DNA of 64,000 bases. Source: Sipunculus nudus. Lineage: Eukaryota; Annelida; Sipuncula; Golfingiida; Sipunculidae. The notes below the pieces were generated by a model. It saw nothing but the letters and a program-made list of their open reading frames with translations. It searched no databases and was not told where the DNA came from. The stretch lies in the NCBI GenBank assembly GCA_026874595.1, contig CM049316.1:49416695-49480694 (forward strand), in the 5' to 3' direction. A program made the position numbers and the translations under genes. Numbering within the stretch: position 1 is the first letter of the stretch; every line of letters begins with the position of its first letter. This document shows positions 1 to 13,718 of the stretch, one piece after another.

Positions 1-1303
1 CACATAGCTCTTTATCATACGCAAAAGGGTGGTGCCACCTGCAAACATTTTTGCACAGCATCCGTCTGTTTGTTTGGCATGGAATAAAATCACTCATATC
101 TCAGCAGTGGTTTGACATATCTGCCTAAAATTTTGCAAGTTTATACATCTTGGATAGCTTTCTGGATTTTGTGGCAGGTGGGGCCACCTACATTTATGTA
201 TACGCTGCAGACATTCAGGCTTATATCTCAGGACTGATTTGACATATCCCCCTGAAATTTTGCATGTGAATAGATCTCACATATCTCTTAATCATACACA
301 AAATTGGTGGTGCCCCCTGCCACCATTTTTGCATAGCGTCCGTCTTCTCATCTGCTTTGGGATAAAATACTCCTATCTCTGCATTAGTTGGACTTATCCA
401 CCTGAAATTTTGCATGTGTATACATCATGGACAGCTTTCTTGATTTTATTACAGGTGGCGCCACCTGCATTAATGTCTAAGCTGCAGACATACAAGATCA
501 TATTTCGGGAATTGTTTGACCAGTTGGGCAAAAAATCTACGCGTGTATAGATCACCCATAGCTCTTTATCATACGCAAATCTGGTGGCGCCACCTGCAAC
601 CATTTTTGCACAGCCTCCATCTGTTCATCTGCCTTGGGATAAAATCACTCATATCTCAGCTGGGTTGAACTTATCCACCTGAAATTTAGCAGGTTTATAC
701 ATCCTTGACAGCTTTCTTGTTTTATGACAGGTGGCGCCACCTACATTCAAATTTACGCTGCAGACATCCAAGTTCATATCTCAGGAACCATTTGACTGAT
801 TTTGCAAAAATTTTGCATGTTTATAGATCTCACATAGCTCTTGATCATACGCAAAACTTGTGGCGCCACCTGCAATCATTTTTGCACAGCATCCGCCTGT
901 TTGTTTGCCGCGGGATAAAATCACTCATATCTCAGCAGTGGTTTGACATATCTGCCTAAAATTTTGCAAGTTTATACATCTTGGATAGCTTTCTGGATTT
1001 TGTGGCAGGTGGGGCCACCTACATTTATGTATACGCTGCAGACATTCAGGCTTATATCTCAGGACTGGTTTGACATATCCCCCTGGAATTTTGCATGTGT
1101 ATAGATTTCACATAGCTTTTAATCATACACAAAACTGGTGGTGCCATCTGCCACCATTTTGCACAGCGTCCGTTTAGTGTTTAGTACTTGCATTGTTCAT
1201 ATACATGTTACACATGTTCTTGAAAAGTAATGGTCCAGCATTGAAGCATTATACCTGGTGTAATCTTGTTGCACAGGTTTGCATTAGGCCTGTAGGCCTT
1301 GTT
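1..1303 (+). repeat. Family E element, 3' part, with ~278-bp tandem array
   Basis: Tandem units of about 278 bp recur; the phrase around 'tttttgcacagc' appears near 47, 327, 603, 880 and 1153. Units 51-240 and 889-1070 are almost the same, suggesting a three-unit higher-order repeat of about 838 bp. Each unit has two half-units, several carrying the palindrome GGTGGCGCCACC or a close variant. The segment ends like the other family E copies: CACAGGTTTGC at 1272-1282, then the AGGCCTGTAGGCCT hairpin and TTGTT at 1303. The 5' end lies before the window. Short open frames here are by-products of the repeat. Confidence 0.7.
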
Positions 1304-2834
1304 CCTCATATTTACCATAAATATTCCTCTATATAGTTCCTATGTACATGCCAGAAATTAAGTCTGTTAAGTATAATTTAAAAAGTTATGGGCCCAAACA
1401 TAATGGACTTTGTAAAAAATCAGGAAAAATATTTACTCAATTAACATGAAAAATTTTGAAACTAGAGTATTTTCCCAAGTATATAACCATGTTTAATTAA
1501 GATTCAATTGTTTACCCAAAATTAAATCTGAATTTTGTATTTGTTTTTAAGTTAAGCATAAAAATAAAATCAGTACCTTAAATTTTGCCCAACTTTGACC
1601 TTGGCAAGTTTTTTTTCCTGTAAGTACCATTGATTTAATTTTCGCAGCATGTAAACATAAGTATTTAATTTGTTTTGATCTGAATTTTTAAAATAAAAGC
1701 TTGAAAATTAGGCTACTTATTGATTTTTTTCTTGAGGCTCTATTGTAGTCATTTGCTTTGATTACAGATGCAGGGTCCCACTCCAAGTCACTGGACAGGT
1801 GTACAGTTATTGTCATATCACCCCCCCCCCCCCCCCCCCCCCATCCCCCCGGCAAACCCAACCCACCAAGTGTTATGCAGTAATTGTTATTCAGTTGTTA
1901 TCACTGTATCTCCTAAATTGTAATGTTGTTTTCACTCCAATATACAAAAACTTTCCTTAAAAAAGTAATTCAAGTTGTGTTAATGTAGCATTTTTAAATA
2001 AATCAATTTTCTTTTAAATGATTTTAACAAATATAATTTAACCCATCAGTATGCTTAAATTTATAAAATATGAAGCACATTATGGATAAATAAAGACACA
2101 ATTTAAAATTGTGAAATCTAAATCAAGTATTATTTTTAGATATTTATTGTTTTGCAGATTTAAAAGATATATTTTTGTGGTAAAAAATAAATAAACATTT
2201 GTATACATGATGTGGTGTTATCTGACAAGATTGAGATTTATGATGATGCAATTGAGAATTATGAATCAACTTTTATATGCAGATATATATGTTATAATGG
2301 AAATGTATAGAAATATAAACTTAAAATAAAACAATTGATGTGAAAAAAATGAGGCTCTTATACAAACATTTGTTCATTATTTTCCTGCCTCAGCAGAATT
2401 GGAGATCAGGCTTTGTGTGCCCTGAATGTATGTTGTTTATTAGTTATATTTCAACTGTATACATTTCATAAAATAAAAAAATATATATATATTTAATAAT
2501 ATATATTATAAAAAAATAGATAATTGAACAAATGTGTAAACTACTGAAATGTCAACAGTTAATCAAAAAGCCAACTAATGATCATTGTAATAGTACAGAT
2601 CATTTGTTCACAAACTGCTCTCATGCTTCAGTTTCAACATTAGGAAACACATGGTCAGGTCACAAAATATTATTTGCAACAGTTTCTTGCTCATCAATAC
2701 AAACCAATCATATAAACCAAAAATGGACTATATTACCTCTTCCTCTTACACTTGATCTCCATTTTATATGATTTTAGATTTTTACCTTCAAGGTCAACTC
2801 CAGCTGAGCACAGTGACTCATGGGTTCCCTTGTT
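1304..2834 (+). repeat. Family A element, 3' portion (A1)
   Basis: This matches the internal and 3' part of family A and ends with the usual CAGCTGAGC motif, a GACCCATGGGTC-like hairpin and CCTTGTT. It starts exactly where the family E tail ends, at a point that is an oligo-T in intact A copies, so the E copy probably inserted into this element. A poly-C run of 22 bases lies at 1821-1842. At 1724-1730 it has an unbroken run of seven T, the empty version of a site occupied in two other copies. Confidence 0.7.
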
Positions 2835-2980
2835 GTAACTATGTTTTGGTTTGTAGGTGAATGAGGACTCTGTTTGTATTTGTTAGATGACCGGGTCTGT
2901 ATCGATGTATTTCCAAAGAAAAAAGCAGAGGACTCTGCACCTGTCTTCCCTTGAGATACCCGAGGACACTTTACATTATT

Positions 2981-3380
2981 AGCTCAGCTGACTATAAGTC
3001 ATCTGAGCTATAGTTGTGGTCCATTGTCCGTCTTCTGTCCATCCGTCCGTTAGACTGGAACTTTCTGAAAACCGTTAGACCTACCAATCCAAAATTCTGC
3101 ATACTGTTAGATGTCCCCAAGATCTCCTTCCAAACAGAAAACTTGGTCACTGCGACTTTGTTCCTTTGAGAAACTTCAAATTTCCATTAAAAACCTATTA
3201 ACACACTTCAGGACTGCGTAATATCAAAACTACTTATCTGTTTTTCTTAATATTTACCAGAAGTATTCTCCTTTATATTTCCTATATACATGCCAGAAAT
3301 GGGGACTGTTATGGGCTTGGACATATTGGACTTGTAAAAAAATCATTAAAAAATATTTGCTCACTAACATGTAAATTTTT
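2981..3380 (+). repeat. Family A element, 5' fragment (A2)
   Basis: It begins with the family A 5' palindrome (AGCTCAGCTGAC...CTGAGCT) and the GTCCGTC-type tract. It then follows the family until interrupted by the family E copy starting at about 3381. Its 3' part is not found after that copy, so this is a truncated fragment. The preceding 146 bases (2835-2980) show no recognised feature. Confidence 0.7.
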
Positions 3381-4952
3381 AGCAAACCTGTGAGCTTATG
3401 CGATGGTTTGCGTTCGTCCATCATCTTTCGTCTGTACATTCACCCATATTATCTTGAAAATGGCAGGAGTTAGCACCACCAAATTTTATGCAAGAAATTA
3501 GTCATCTAAAAAACTCTATCAGATTTTGCTTTTTTTTTTTGCTATATGCATTTACTTAGATTTTATTGAGAAAAAGCTGAAAACCTTTAAGAATCTTCTT
3601 CTCGGAAAATGTTCTTCCAAACTGTCTAGTAGTTCAGAGAAATGATCCCAGGAACAGTCTCAAGTTTGTTGATATGGTTCCAGTTTGGTAAATTTTTGCC
3701 AAGTTACAGGTATTCAAACTTAGTAATTTGGCCAAGTAAGAATACTTACATAACAGTCTCAGAAACGACAAGAGCTAGCATCACCAAGTTTTGTGCAAAT
3801 TTTTTTCACATGACTCATATTTGAAATTGAGGTTTTTGTTTTGCCACCTACATCAACTTGTTTTTTACAGGCAAAAACCTCATATTTTTAGCCACTTTCA
3901 GCTTAAATCTGTATTATGATGAATCTGTCAAGCTGGATGGTTTAATTTTTTTCAAGAATTATCTTATCATAGGGTTCTCTCAATTGTATAAGAATTGATT
4001 GAGGACTGCAATAGTCTTCTTCTGCAAAACTGCTGTTTCAACTTCTGTAACATTGCACAAAAATTATTCTTAGGGGGCTCATGTTCAAGTTTACCTTAAT
4101 GATTTTTGGCTGAATTATTGGACCTTAAACAATGAAAGGACTGTGAGATACTTTGGTAAACAAAGCTAGTAGATTTATTGAAGTAACAGATAGCCATGTG
4201 GGTATATAAGCAGAGCTGAATAATACAACATGAATAATTTGTGTCCATATCCAAATCAGTGAATAAAATATATCTCTAAATTGATTTTGCTTTAGATAGT
4301 CATCTGTTATAATTCTAAATATTTTGATAAAAAAATTGTATGAATATGTCAACATGAAAAAAGGCATCAATGCCATAGTGTTTCAGTATGTATAAACAGA
4401 TTTTGCAAATAACCAAGATTTTTTCTGTGTCTATAAAACTTGGCAGATTTGGCAACAGGCCAAGTGTCAGATTGTGTCTGTTAATAGCCTTGGCAGACTA
4501 CCAATTGTATCAGATGAGGCAACAGGTCAAGAGTATAGTTAGTGAAGCCAGGTACAAGTCAAGAGTTCACTGAATGCAGTAGCTACACCTATCAACTCGC
4601 TTCGCTTGACTTGGAGCAACTTCCTGCCTCAGCTGAGCTTGGTCAGCCTAGTGCACCTGGCTCAAGAGAAGTTTGATGAATCTGCCTGAAATTTTGGCCT
4701 GTCCATACATCTCCAGTGGCTTTCTCCTACACAAGATTGGTGGTGCCATCTATAATCAATTTGTGTTGTGTACATCAATGCCAGTATTTCAGGAGTGATG
4801 TTTGTATAATTGGTCCTTATACTTTAGTTTTGTACTTTGCATTGTACATATACATGTCTCATGTATACTTGAAAGTAATGGTCCAGCATGGAAGCATTAT
4901 ACCTTATGTATATCCCATTGCAAAGGTTTGCATTAGGCCTGTAGGCCTTGTA
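3381..4952 (+). repeat. Family E element, near full length (E1)
   Basis: The 5' end carries GCAAACCTGTG at 3382-3392, and an inverted GGTTTGC at about 3414-3420 can fold back on it. The 3' end has GCAAAGGTTTGC (one mismatch to the exact inverted repeat), then AGGCCTGTAGGCCT and TTGT. The left flank is an oligo-T. Length is about 1.57 kb. No coding potential is evident. The layout matches non-autonomous Helentron-like elements. Confidence 0.65.
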
Positions 4953-5140
4953 AGATAATGTTTTGATTTTCCTGAAAATTGGTACCTTTCAGATTATTTA
5001 TGGTGATAAATTTCAGAACAATTCCAGATCCAGTAAGGCCCCAGAGTAACTGGCATTCGCAGGGCCCTAATTGAGGACCATTATTACAACCTCTAGTTTT
5101 CCAGTTATTTATGTTATATATTGATACTTTTGCATTGTAG

Positions 5141-5290
5141 GTTGATGTTAAAGTCAACATGGGGAAGGATTTCAGCAGACACACTGTAGAAGTGACTGGT
5201 GTCACGGATCCTGGATCCTACATTGCCTTCGCTGGCTTGGATTATGATTTATATGCATATGGAGCCAGCACCTTGCTGACAGAAACTGAG
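5141..5290 (+). CDS. Mcr-like alpha-2-macroglobulin/complement family protein, exon 1 of 5 in window
   Basis: This 150-bp, phase 0-0 exon is preceded by a pyrimidine-rich acceptor ending in TAG and followed by GTAGGC. The 50 codons read as an alpha-2-macroglobulin-type beta-sandwich segment: the stretch TDPGSYIAFAGLDYDLYAYG corresponds to the family pattern in which 'PGS.v.l.avD.sv' precedes a leucine-rich run and the next helix. Proteins of this family are secreted or surface-bound thioester-family or protease-binding immune and junction proteins. The frame continues into the exon at 7559. Upstream exons are outside the window or hidden in the repeat-rich 5 kb before it. CD109-like is an alternative class name, but the LDLa module downstream favours Mcr-like. 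Confidence 0.85.
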
Positions 5291-7558
5291 GTAGGCCAAG
5301 TCCTGCTGATCTAAATGATTTTGATGTCCATGAATATTAACATTACTGTAGAAGATGACCAAGGGTAAGGCTATAACACCAGTCCGTTGATTTATACACA
5401 AAAGTTTATTTTCTCCATTGGTCAGTCCATACACAAATATACTGTGTTATCAGTACAACACAACAACAAAATAATATAGAAATGAAACACACAAAATAAA
5501 GAGAAAGGGTGATCAGATGTATAGTACTGGTTTCTCATGCAGTGTGAACTACAAATGAGAAATAAAATATAATGGATTTATAGGGAAAAATTTTGATTTA
5601 CCATGTTTCATGAATGAATACATGAAGATCATGTTTTATTCATTTGCTCACCAATCATTGATTTCAAAATTATTCAGATTAAATTAAAACAAAAATATTT
5701 ATTCCAAGGTTACTTCTCAGAAGTCATACTTCTAAGCTTAGTAACACAATCATGAGTGAAAATATCACCTAAACAAAAGTGATTTGGTTGGTAGCATACA
5801 TCTTTCATAATAAAATGTATTATTTCAGGCACTAAATCCTAATTAATCCAGTTTAAAATACAAGCTTAGAAGATTAAATAAACAAAAATGTCATAAGTTT
5901 AGTTAAGTGTAGTCATTTTGATACCTGCAGTGTTTAACTTAAAGTAACTTTTGTACAAGTAAAGAGGGTATATTTCTGTCTTAAATATGTATCATCATGA
6001 TCACAATATGTGTACATGCTATTCATTAATAAACAGTTGTTTTGTACTACCTAGGTTGTTCATGCTTTCTTCATGGCTATTCTAAACAAAAATTTAATCA
6101 TAAAACTATGGATAAATCATACTCTAAAAGCTTTTTGTATTCTAAATATAGAGTAGAATTAATAAGAGATACATACACTTACAGGCATAACTTATCAAGG
6201 AAATCTGGAAGTTTAAACAAAACAGTGAAACAGCATGAGCAGCCTTGAATGATTCCTTATCTGGGGTCATCTCAGTGAATCCTCACTAAATATTGGTGGT
6301 AATGTTCAGAATAAAACAGAAATATATTCCACTTTAAACATTAAGTATCTCTTCAACTTACATTATTACTCACATTAACTAATGTTCAGATGTACACTGT
6401 AGCTTAGCTGAATTACTTCTCAGCGTGAACCTCAGAGCTCTCTTCCTTATGCTGACAGTAGTGAAAAAGGCAAAATAGAGGTGGCAAAAGCGTGTAACTC
6501 TAGAAAAAAAACAATACTGGGGTTCAGGTCCGAGATCCAGCGCCATATCATTGGCAAAACTTTGATTGCCTAGCTAATACATTTACATAGTTTTGTAACT
6601 GCCAAAACAGTATTGCACGGATACTATGTTTTCAAGCGGATTCCTGCATTCATTTCTGGAGAATTCCTCTTAGACCCTTGAACCGATCTTCCCAAGCTAG
6701 CATAATTATTTGCTCACATTTGAACTTGTGCGTAACAAAAAACTGGTGGTGCCATCCGCGATCCTTTTTGTGCAGTATGAATCTGGAGTTGAAATTGTGC
6801 ATGTCCATAGATCTTGGATCTCTCCATCTCATACTTGTGACTGGTGATGCTACCTTCATTGATTTGTGCATCATCCATCCATGCATTTGCCATCTGTTTG
6901 TGTTAGTGATTGGTCAATGTATTAGTCTGAAGTTTGGCCCATTTTGGAAAGTAATCTGGAAGACAAGACAGGTTGAGCCACCTACCTTCCTGTTTTGTAG
7001 AATACATTAATGCCCTTTTCTCAGGAGTGGTTTGCCATATTGCCTGAATTTATGCATGTCCATAGATCTTAGATACCTCCATCTCGTACTCAAGACTGGC
7101 GGTGCAGTCCGCTGTAGTTTTCACTTGACATCCATACGTGTGTTTGCTTTGGGTGAAAATTGCTCGTATCTCAGAAGTGGTCCAATGTATTGGTCTGAAA
7201 TTCGGCATGCCATTCTTGGAGATTTTCTCATACACCAGACAGGTGACGTACCTGCTTTTATAGAACACAAATGTACATTGATGCACTTTTTCCCAGGAGT
7301 GGATTGGTGTCTCAGCCTGAAATTTTGCATGGTGTATCTATCTGTGGATGTGTTTTTGGTGAAAATTGCACAAATATGAGGAGGCTTTGGCATCTCTGAT
7401 GCCACACATTTGGAGTGATGACATGTCAGGAACATTCACTACCTTACTTTACCCATGCCTCTGTGATTTGGGGGATACTTGTAATTTCTTGTTGATTGCC
7501 TGTTTTCTAGTTTTAACGGAATTAACCATGTGAAATGCTTTTTTTTTACTGCTGTCAG
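5291..7558 (+). other. Intron 1 of the Mcr-like gene
   Basis: This 2268-bp intron has GT...AG ends. From 5291 to about 6640 I see AT-rich sequence without a recognisable gene or repeat. From about 6660 to 7440 it holds degenerate tandem units related to the internal units of family E, with phrases such as 'ggtggtgcc' and 'cctgaaattttgcatgtccatagatct'. Short open frames on both strands there are repeat artefacts. Confidence 0.7.
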
Positions 7559-7696
7559 ATTATCAGGGAGCTGGAGACATATGACAACCATGCCAATGGG
7601 AGCTTCATGCATACATGGAAGGACCGTGATGAACAGGAACGAAGGGTCTACTTTCCTGCACCAACATATGGTGTTGATGCCAACACAACATTTTTG
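7559..7696 (+). CDS. Mcr-like alpha-2-macroglobulin/complement family protein, exon 2
   Basis: This 138-bp, phase 0-0 exon has a pyrimidine-rich acceptor ending in CAG and donor GTAACG. Its 46 codons continue exon 1 with an acidic/aromatic segment (IIRELETYDN...) that leads into the F-P-A-P-T-Y-G-V-D stretch and ends N-T-T-F-L. In alpha-2-macroglobulin proteins this lies just before the 'aGl.v.tDa' strand found in the next exon. The open frame runs on into the intron after the donor, but that extension is not expected to be coding. Confidence 0.85.
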
Positions 7697-7989
7697 GTAA
7701 CGCTGTTTCTGTTTCAGTTAGGGGGAATAAGGAGTCCATTAAACACATCAAAGAGGTTCTGTATTTTACATCTATTTTATTTTCATTCAAGTTTTGATAT
7801 CATTGAATACATATACCATTAACACCCCTTTTATATTAATTGGTATAGAAGGTAAAAGCAATGAGGTATATACATGTTGACCTTTATATTATGCAGTGTG
7901 GTGGTTTTATTGTGTACATAAGGACTAAATGTTGATCATTTATCTTTAAGTATACTGGTCTCATTCTTTGTGTATCATTTTATTTGCAG

Positions 7990-8038
7990 TATGCTGGTCT
8001 CATAGTCTACACAGATGCCAATGTCACAAGGATTCCAC
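7990..8038 (+). CDS. Mcr-like alpha-2-macroglobulin/complement family protein, exon 3
   Basis: This 49-bp exon starts in phase 0 after an acceptor ending in TTGCAG and ends after the first base of a codon before the strong donor GTATGT. It reads YAGLIVYTDANVTRIP plus one base, the family's conserved 'aGl.vyTDA' strand. It is too short for ordinary ORF tracks; support comes from the splice sites, the phase and the family motif. The intron before it is only 293 bp (7697-7989). Confidence 0.8.
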
Positions 8039-8208
8039 GTATGTCTTTGGACCTGTTTTCTAATAAAAAATATTCTAACTTTTATCTGCAGACATTAATT
8101 GGTGAACACCAACACTTATAATTATTGGTTTAAGTGCTGCTAAGGTGACTCTTAATTTGATTCTATGTTCTGTGTTTTACAGAATCACCTATGAAAATTT
8201 GTATTTTT

Positions 8209-8576
8209 AGCTCAGCTGTCTATAAGTCATCTGAGCTAGATCGATGGCCCTTAATTTGTCCGTCATCTGTCCAGAGAGATGGCCAGACGTATATTAACAA
8301 GGCACATTTAAAAATATTGGTCCTTTGGATCCGAAATTCCACATACAGTTAGATGTTCTGAAGATCTCCTTCCAAACCCAAAACTGGGTCAGTGTGACTT
8401 CGTTCCTTTCAGATATTAAGGAAAACCTCAATTTTCCTTTAAAATTCAGTTGTTACACTTCAAGACTGCCTAATATCACAACCAATGATGTTGTTTTGTG
8501 TTTTGTTCATATTTGGCATAATAATTCTATATGTTTCATATAAAATTCTGAGAAATTATGTCAATATTTCATAATT
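8209..8576 (+). repeat. Family A element, 5' fragment (A3)
   Basis: It begins with the family A palindrome at 8209 and follows the family for about 370 bases. It then stops where another full 5' end begins at 8577. The two are head-to-tail with only the TT of the target between them. Confidence 0.65.
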
Positions 8577-11500
8577 AGCTCAGCTGACTATAAGTCATCT
8601 GAGCTATAGTCGTTGTCCATCGTCCGTCCGTCCATCTATCCGTTAGACTGGCACATTTTGAAACAGTTAGACCTACAAATCTAAAATTTGGCATACTGTT
8701 AGATGTCCTCAAGATCTCCTATCAAACTGAAAATTGGGTCACTGTGACTTTGTTCCTTTGAGAAATTAAGGAAAAACCTCAAATTTCAATTAAAAACGTA
8801 TTATCACACTTCAGGACTGCCTAATATCAAAACCACTGATCTGTTTTTCTTGATATTTACCAGAGGTAGTTTCCTATATACATACCAGCAATTAAATCTG
8901 TTAAGTGTAATTTCTGGAAGTTATGGGCATAACATCATGCATTTTGTAAAAAATCAGGAAATTATTTACTCTCTTAACATGAAAATTTATGAAGCTAGAG
9001 ACTTTTTTTCCAACTATATAACTTTGTTTAATTGAGATTCAAATGTATACCCAAAATTAGATCTGAATTTTGTAATTTTTTAAGTTATTAACATGAAAAT
9101 ATAATCAGTACCTTAAATGTTGCCGCACTTTGACCATGGCACATTTTCTTCCTGTGAGTAATGTTGATTTAATTTTCACAGCATGTAAACATAAGTTTTT
9201 AATTTGTTTAAATCTGAAATTTGAAAATAAAAGCTTCAAAATTGGGCTAGTTATGGATTTTTAGCTCAGCTGACTATAAGTCATCTGAGCTATAGTCGTG
9301 GTCCATTGACCGTCGTCCGTCCGTCTGGATGTCCGTCCGTAAGACTGGCACATTTCGACACCGTTGGACCTACGAATCTGAAATTCGGCATACAGTTAGA
9401 TGTCCCCAAAATCTCCTAGCATGCCGAAAATTGGGTCAATAGGACTACGTTCCTTCGAAATATTAAAGAAAAACCTCAATTTTTTATTAGAAATCTATTT
9501 TTACTCTTCAGGACTGCCTAATATCAAAACCACTCATCTGGTTTTCTTCATATTTACCATAAATATTCCTCTATATAGTTCCTATGTACATGCCAGAATT
9601 TAAGTCAGTATTGTTTAATTTAAAAAAGTTATGGGCCCAAACATAATGGAGTTTGTAAAAAAATCAGGAAGATATTTGGTCACTTAAGACCAAAAGTGTT
9701 AAAGGTAGGGACTTTTTTTTCAGTAATACAACTTTAATTATTCAAAATTTAATTGTATACCAAAAATTAGATCAAAATCTGTCAATTTTTTTTAAATATT
9801 GGCAAAAATACAAAAATTGGTACCTTAAATTTTGCCCAACTTTGGCCACAGCACGTTTTTTTCCTGTAAGTACTGTGGATTTAATTTTCACAGCATTTAC
9901 ATATAAGGATTTAATCTATTAAAATCTGAAATTTGAAAATTAGGCTGCAAAATTAGGCTAGTTATTGAATTTTTTTAGAGGCTCTTGTTGTATACCCTTA
10001 CATTGTCAAGCAGTCCACTTTGATGACTGTAGGTCATTCAGTGCACATCTCTATGCTCCCCAGGCTGTTGGCATAATTTTAGATGTCCCCAAAATCACCT
10101 ACCAAACCGAAAATTAGATCATTAGGACTTCGTTCCTTCGAGATATTAAGGAAAAACCTCAATTTTCCATAAAAAAGCCATTGTTACATTTCAAGGCCGC
10201 CTAATATCAAAACCACTGATCTGTTTTTGATCATATTTAGTATTCACATTCTTTCATACATTTTCTATGAACATACCAAAAAATAGGTCAGTATTGGGTA
10301 TTATTTTGAAGTTATGGACCAAATATAATGCAATCTTTAAAAAAATCAGGAAATTTATTTACTCACCTAACATGAGAATTGCTGAACCTAGAGACTTTTT
10401 TTCAGGAATATAACTTTATTTAATCAATATTCAATCGTTTACCCAAAATTAGATATGAATTTTGCAAATTTTTCAAGTTATTTGCATAAATAAAAAATCA
10501 GTACCTTAAAATTTGTCCAACTTTGCCACTGTTGATTTAATTTTCACAGCATATATAAGGATTTAATCTGTTAAAATCTGAAATTTCAAAGAAATTGATT
10601 GGAAAGAATAGCTTTTATTCACGTTTTCATACACCATGTCAAGTGTTTACATCTAGCCCACCTAGTAGTACAGCCTTCACTTGCATTATGTAACACACCC
10701 CAGGCAGCTTGCCTTGGCTAAGCTTGGCCACTACCAGCAGGCTTCCCCTCTGCCCTGCCCTCTCCCCCCCCCCCCCCCCCCCCAGATGGTGCATAAACTA
10801 GATGAATGTTATTATTTTCTGTATTTGATTCATTCTTATTCTAGGCTATGCTACATTTTAGATTTTGTATTGTACCACCAGGGTTACAATGATTAAAGTG
10901 TACATTTAATTGTGTCAAAAAGTGGTGTATTGCTATGAAAGTGTGGATGTTCATCAGATAAGTAATTCCTTACTTCAGAAGAGTAAAAACTTTGCCAGGT
11001 GTGACACTGACTATTAATTCCAGTAATAAATTAAAACTGGGATAGTAATTAGCACAATGATATTGTTTGTCCCTCATTCAACCAACAGTGTGTATACTTT
11101 ATTTGAAAAGATGTTTTATTTGATCAAATTTACTGAATCTTTTATTTTATTTTGGTGAATAAAATTAAGCATGTACTGAAAACTCCAGTGTACAAAACTT
11201 TTTAATAGTGATTCAAGGAATATTCTTGTAGATGCCATGTTCTGGCATTATTTTCTTTTAAATTCAGTTTAAACATTTATGATTTAAAAATAATAAAATA
11301 TATGTGTATGCATAATATGACCCAATACGAGCTACACTCTGGATATATGGTGATTGCAACTTTTGCAACAATTCTAATATTTAAACTTATAGTTTCAGTT
11401 TTTTACTCTGTATATATAATGATTGCAACTTTTGCAACAATTCTAATATTTTAACTTATATTTTCAGTTTTTTTTATTAAAAATTTATAAAACCTGTAAA

Positions 11501-13356
11501 TAAAAAAAAAATGATTCAGATAAAAACTTCTTAATGGAAAAAGTGGATATGCTTAAAAAAATAGGCTTTTATATAAACTTAAATGCATTATTCCCTTGAA
11601 AGTGAAATAAAGGTATTAGTCCATTCTTTCCACTTGCCTGTCCATCTGTAAATTTTCATATGCATCACAGTATCTCAAAACTTTACTGTTTTTCTTCATG
11701 ACAGTCTTGTCAGAGTATCAGTTTGCAATCATATATTTAGAACTTTACTATAACCAAGTGGGAGGGCCCCTTTCCTCTTAGCTTTTCATTTTCTTATATA
11801 AATGAAAAACATTACAAAAGAATATTTCTACATCCACCTTCTTGCTGCCCTCACTTTTCCCTTCTCCGAAACCCATCCCAAAGTCAGCCTCAGTAAGCAA
11901 GAACAAGATGAATCAGATATATTCATACTTTAATATTTTGTATAACTATTCATCCATAGGTACCTATGTACATGCCAGAAATTATGTCAATATTGTGTAA
12001 TATGTAGACATAGTGGGCATCACAATAATGTACCTTGTCAAGACTAAAGAGATATTGTGTCATACAGTCACAAATTCATAAATCACTTCATCAGCACAGT
12101 TAATCATAACATCATATCTGTCAAATTGAAAGCTTGCAGACTACCATACACTTTAGATCCTTCAACAAATAGCCTTATCATCATTCTACTACTGCTTATT
12201 ACTGCTGTCATTGCATTCATATTTGCTCAAATATATCACAATTTTCAACCCCTCCTAAATAAATAAAAATAAACCACTATATTTTACTCTATTAATCCAT
12301 CAGTCAGGTAATTTCATTTATCATTATTATTTACTCACATATTACATTCCTTTATAATAGCCCAACATGTCCATGATATTCATAAGCTTTATCGACTCAA
12401 TATAGTATCACAGTGGAGAAACATTTATAGTCCAATCACGATCAGCTGAGCGCCGTGACCCATGGGTCCCTTGTTTTCTTGAGACTCTATTTTAGTCATT
12501 TGCTTTGTCCAGATGCAGAGTCCCACTCCAGGTCACTGGAAGTCAGCTATGACAGGTGTACAGTTATTCTCATATCACCAGCCCAATCCACCACCCTCCT
12601 TGCCCCCCCCCCCCCCAACTCAGAATTTTGAGATCTGAATATCAAGTATTTTTTTTAGATATTTATTGTTTTGCTAATTTAAAAGATATATTTTTTTGTG
12701 GTAAAAAAATAAATATACATTTGTATGCATGATGTGGTGTTATCTGACAAGATTGAGATTTATGATGATGCAATTTAGAATTAATAATAACTTTTATATT
12801 CAGATATATATATATGTTATATTGGAAATGTATAGAAATATAAATTTATAATAAAAAAAATTGATGTGATAAAAAATTAAGGATTTGTTCATTATTGATT
12901 CCTGTGCACTGGGACATTAGTTTTTATAGCAAATGTGTAAAATGTATTTAATTAAAATAATAATAGGATTAGAAAAAAATAAGATCTTATTGAAACATAT
13001 TCTTGCCTGAGGAGAAAGGAACATAAAGTGATCAGCTCTGTCCATCATCTCTCCGTTATAATTAAATATATATTAATTATGAAATTTTTCCTATAAGCAC
13101 TGTTGAAATAACTTTCATATGCTCTATGTGTTTTGAATTAAGCTATTTTAAGTCTGAAATTTGAAAGCAAATTATATTCAGTTCTGTATTATTGCAGATG
13201 TTAAACTTTTAAAAAAATATATAATAAATAAATTAATAAATAATTGAAACTTTAAATTCCTCTTCCTCTTACACTTTATCTCCATTCAATATTATTTTAG
13301 ATTTTTACCTTCAAGGCCAACTTCAGCTGAGCACAGTGACCCATGGGTCCCTTGTG
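8577..13356 (+). repeat. Family A element (A4) split by a nested family A copy
   Basis: The 5' part is 8577-9262 and the 3' part is 12476-13356, which ends with CAGCTGAGC, GACCCATGGGTC and CCTTGT. The break falls in an oligo-T followed by CTTGAG, the same site that is uninterrupted in copy A1 near 1724 and interrupted again at 40054. The nested copy is annotated separately. Confidence 0.7.
9263..12475 (+). repeat. Nested family A element (A5), ~3.2 kb
   Basis: It starts with the family A 5' palindrome and GTCCGTCCGTCTG tract and ends with CAGCTGAGC at about 12444-12452, then the GACCCATGGGTC hairpin and CCTTGTT at 12475. It contains several diverged internal units that each begin near 'ttagatgtccccaaaat', plus a poly-C run near 10766-10783. 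It is longer than the 2.63-kb copies because of extra internal sequence. No transposase-like reading frame is present. Confidence 0.65.
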
Positions 13357-13718
13357 TTAATTAAAATTATATTTGGCCCAATAATTGCAATAATTTTTTT
13401 ATAAAAGTTAAACTCTCATATAATTTGTGCGAGTGCTACTCTTGGGTATGAGTAACCTGTAATTATTGGCTAACAGTTAAAAACCCATTGTTAAAAGCAT
13501 GCATGATAATTAACATGACTTTCGTTGGACATTTTTTTTCAAATACTTCTTCTGCAATGTAGATAAAGTTAATAAGCCAAAGTCAAAACCTGTATGACAG
13601 TAGCACTCCTTTTCTAAATGTAAATAATATAAATGACATCAGTCCTCTTTCCCTCTCCATGGATTTGATTAAAATCTTTACATAACTTGAGTTAGACATC
13701 AGGCAGTAATAACCAGAG

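Noticed and set aside
7032-7435. Frames of 100-115 codons on both strands in intron 1
   Set aside because: They lie in degenerate tandem units related to family E and share no features with known proteins.
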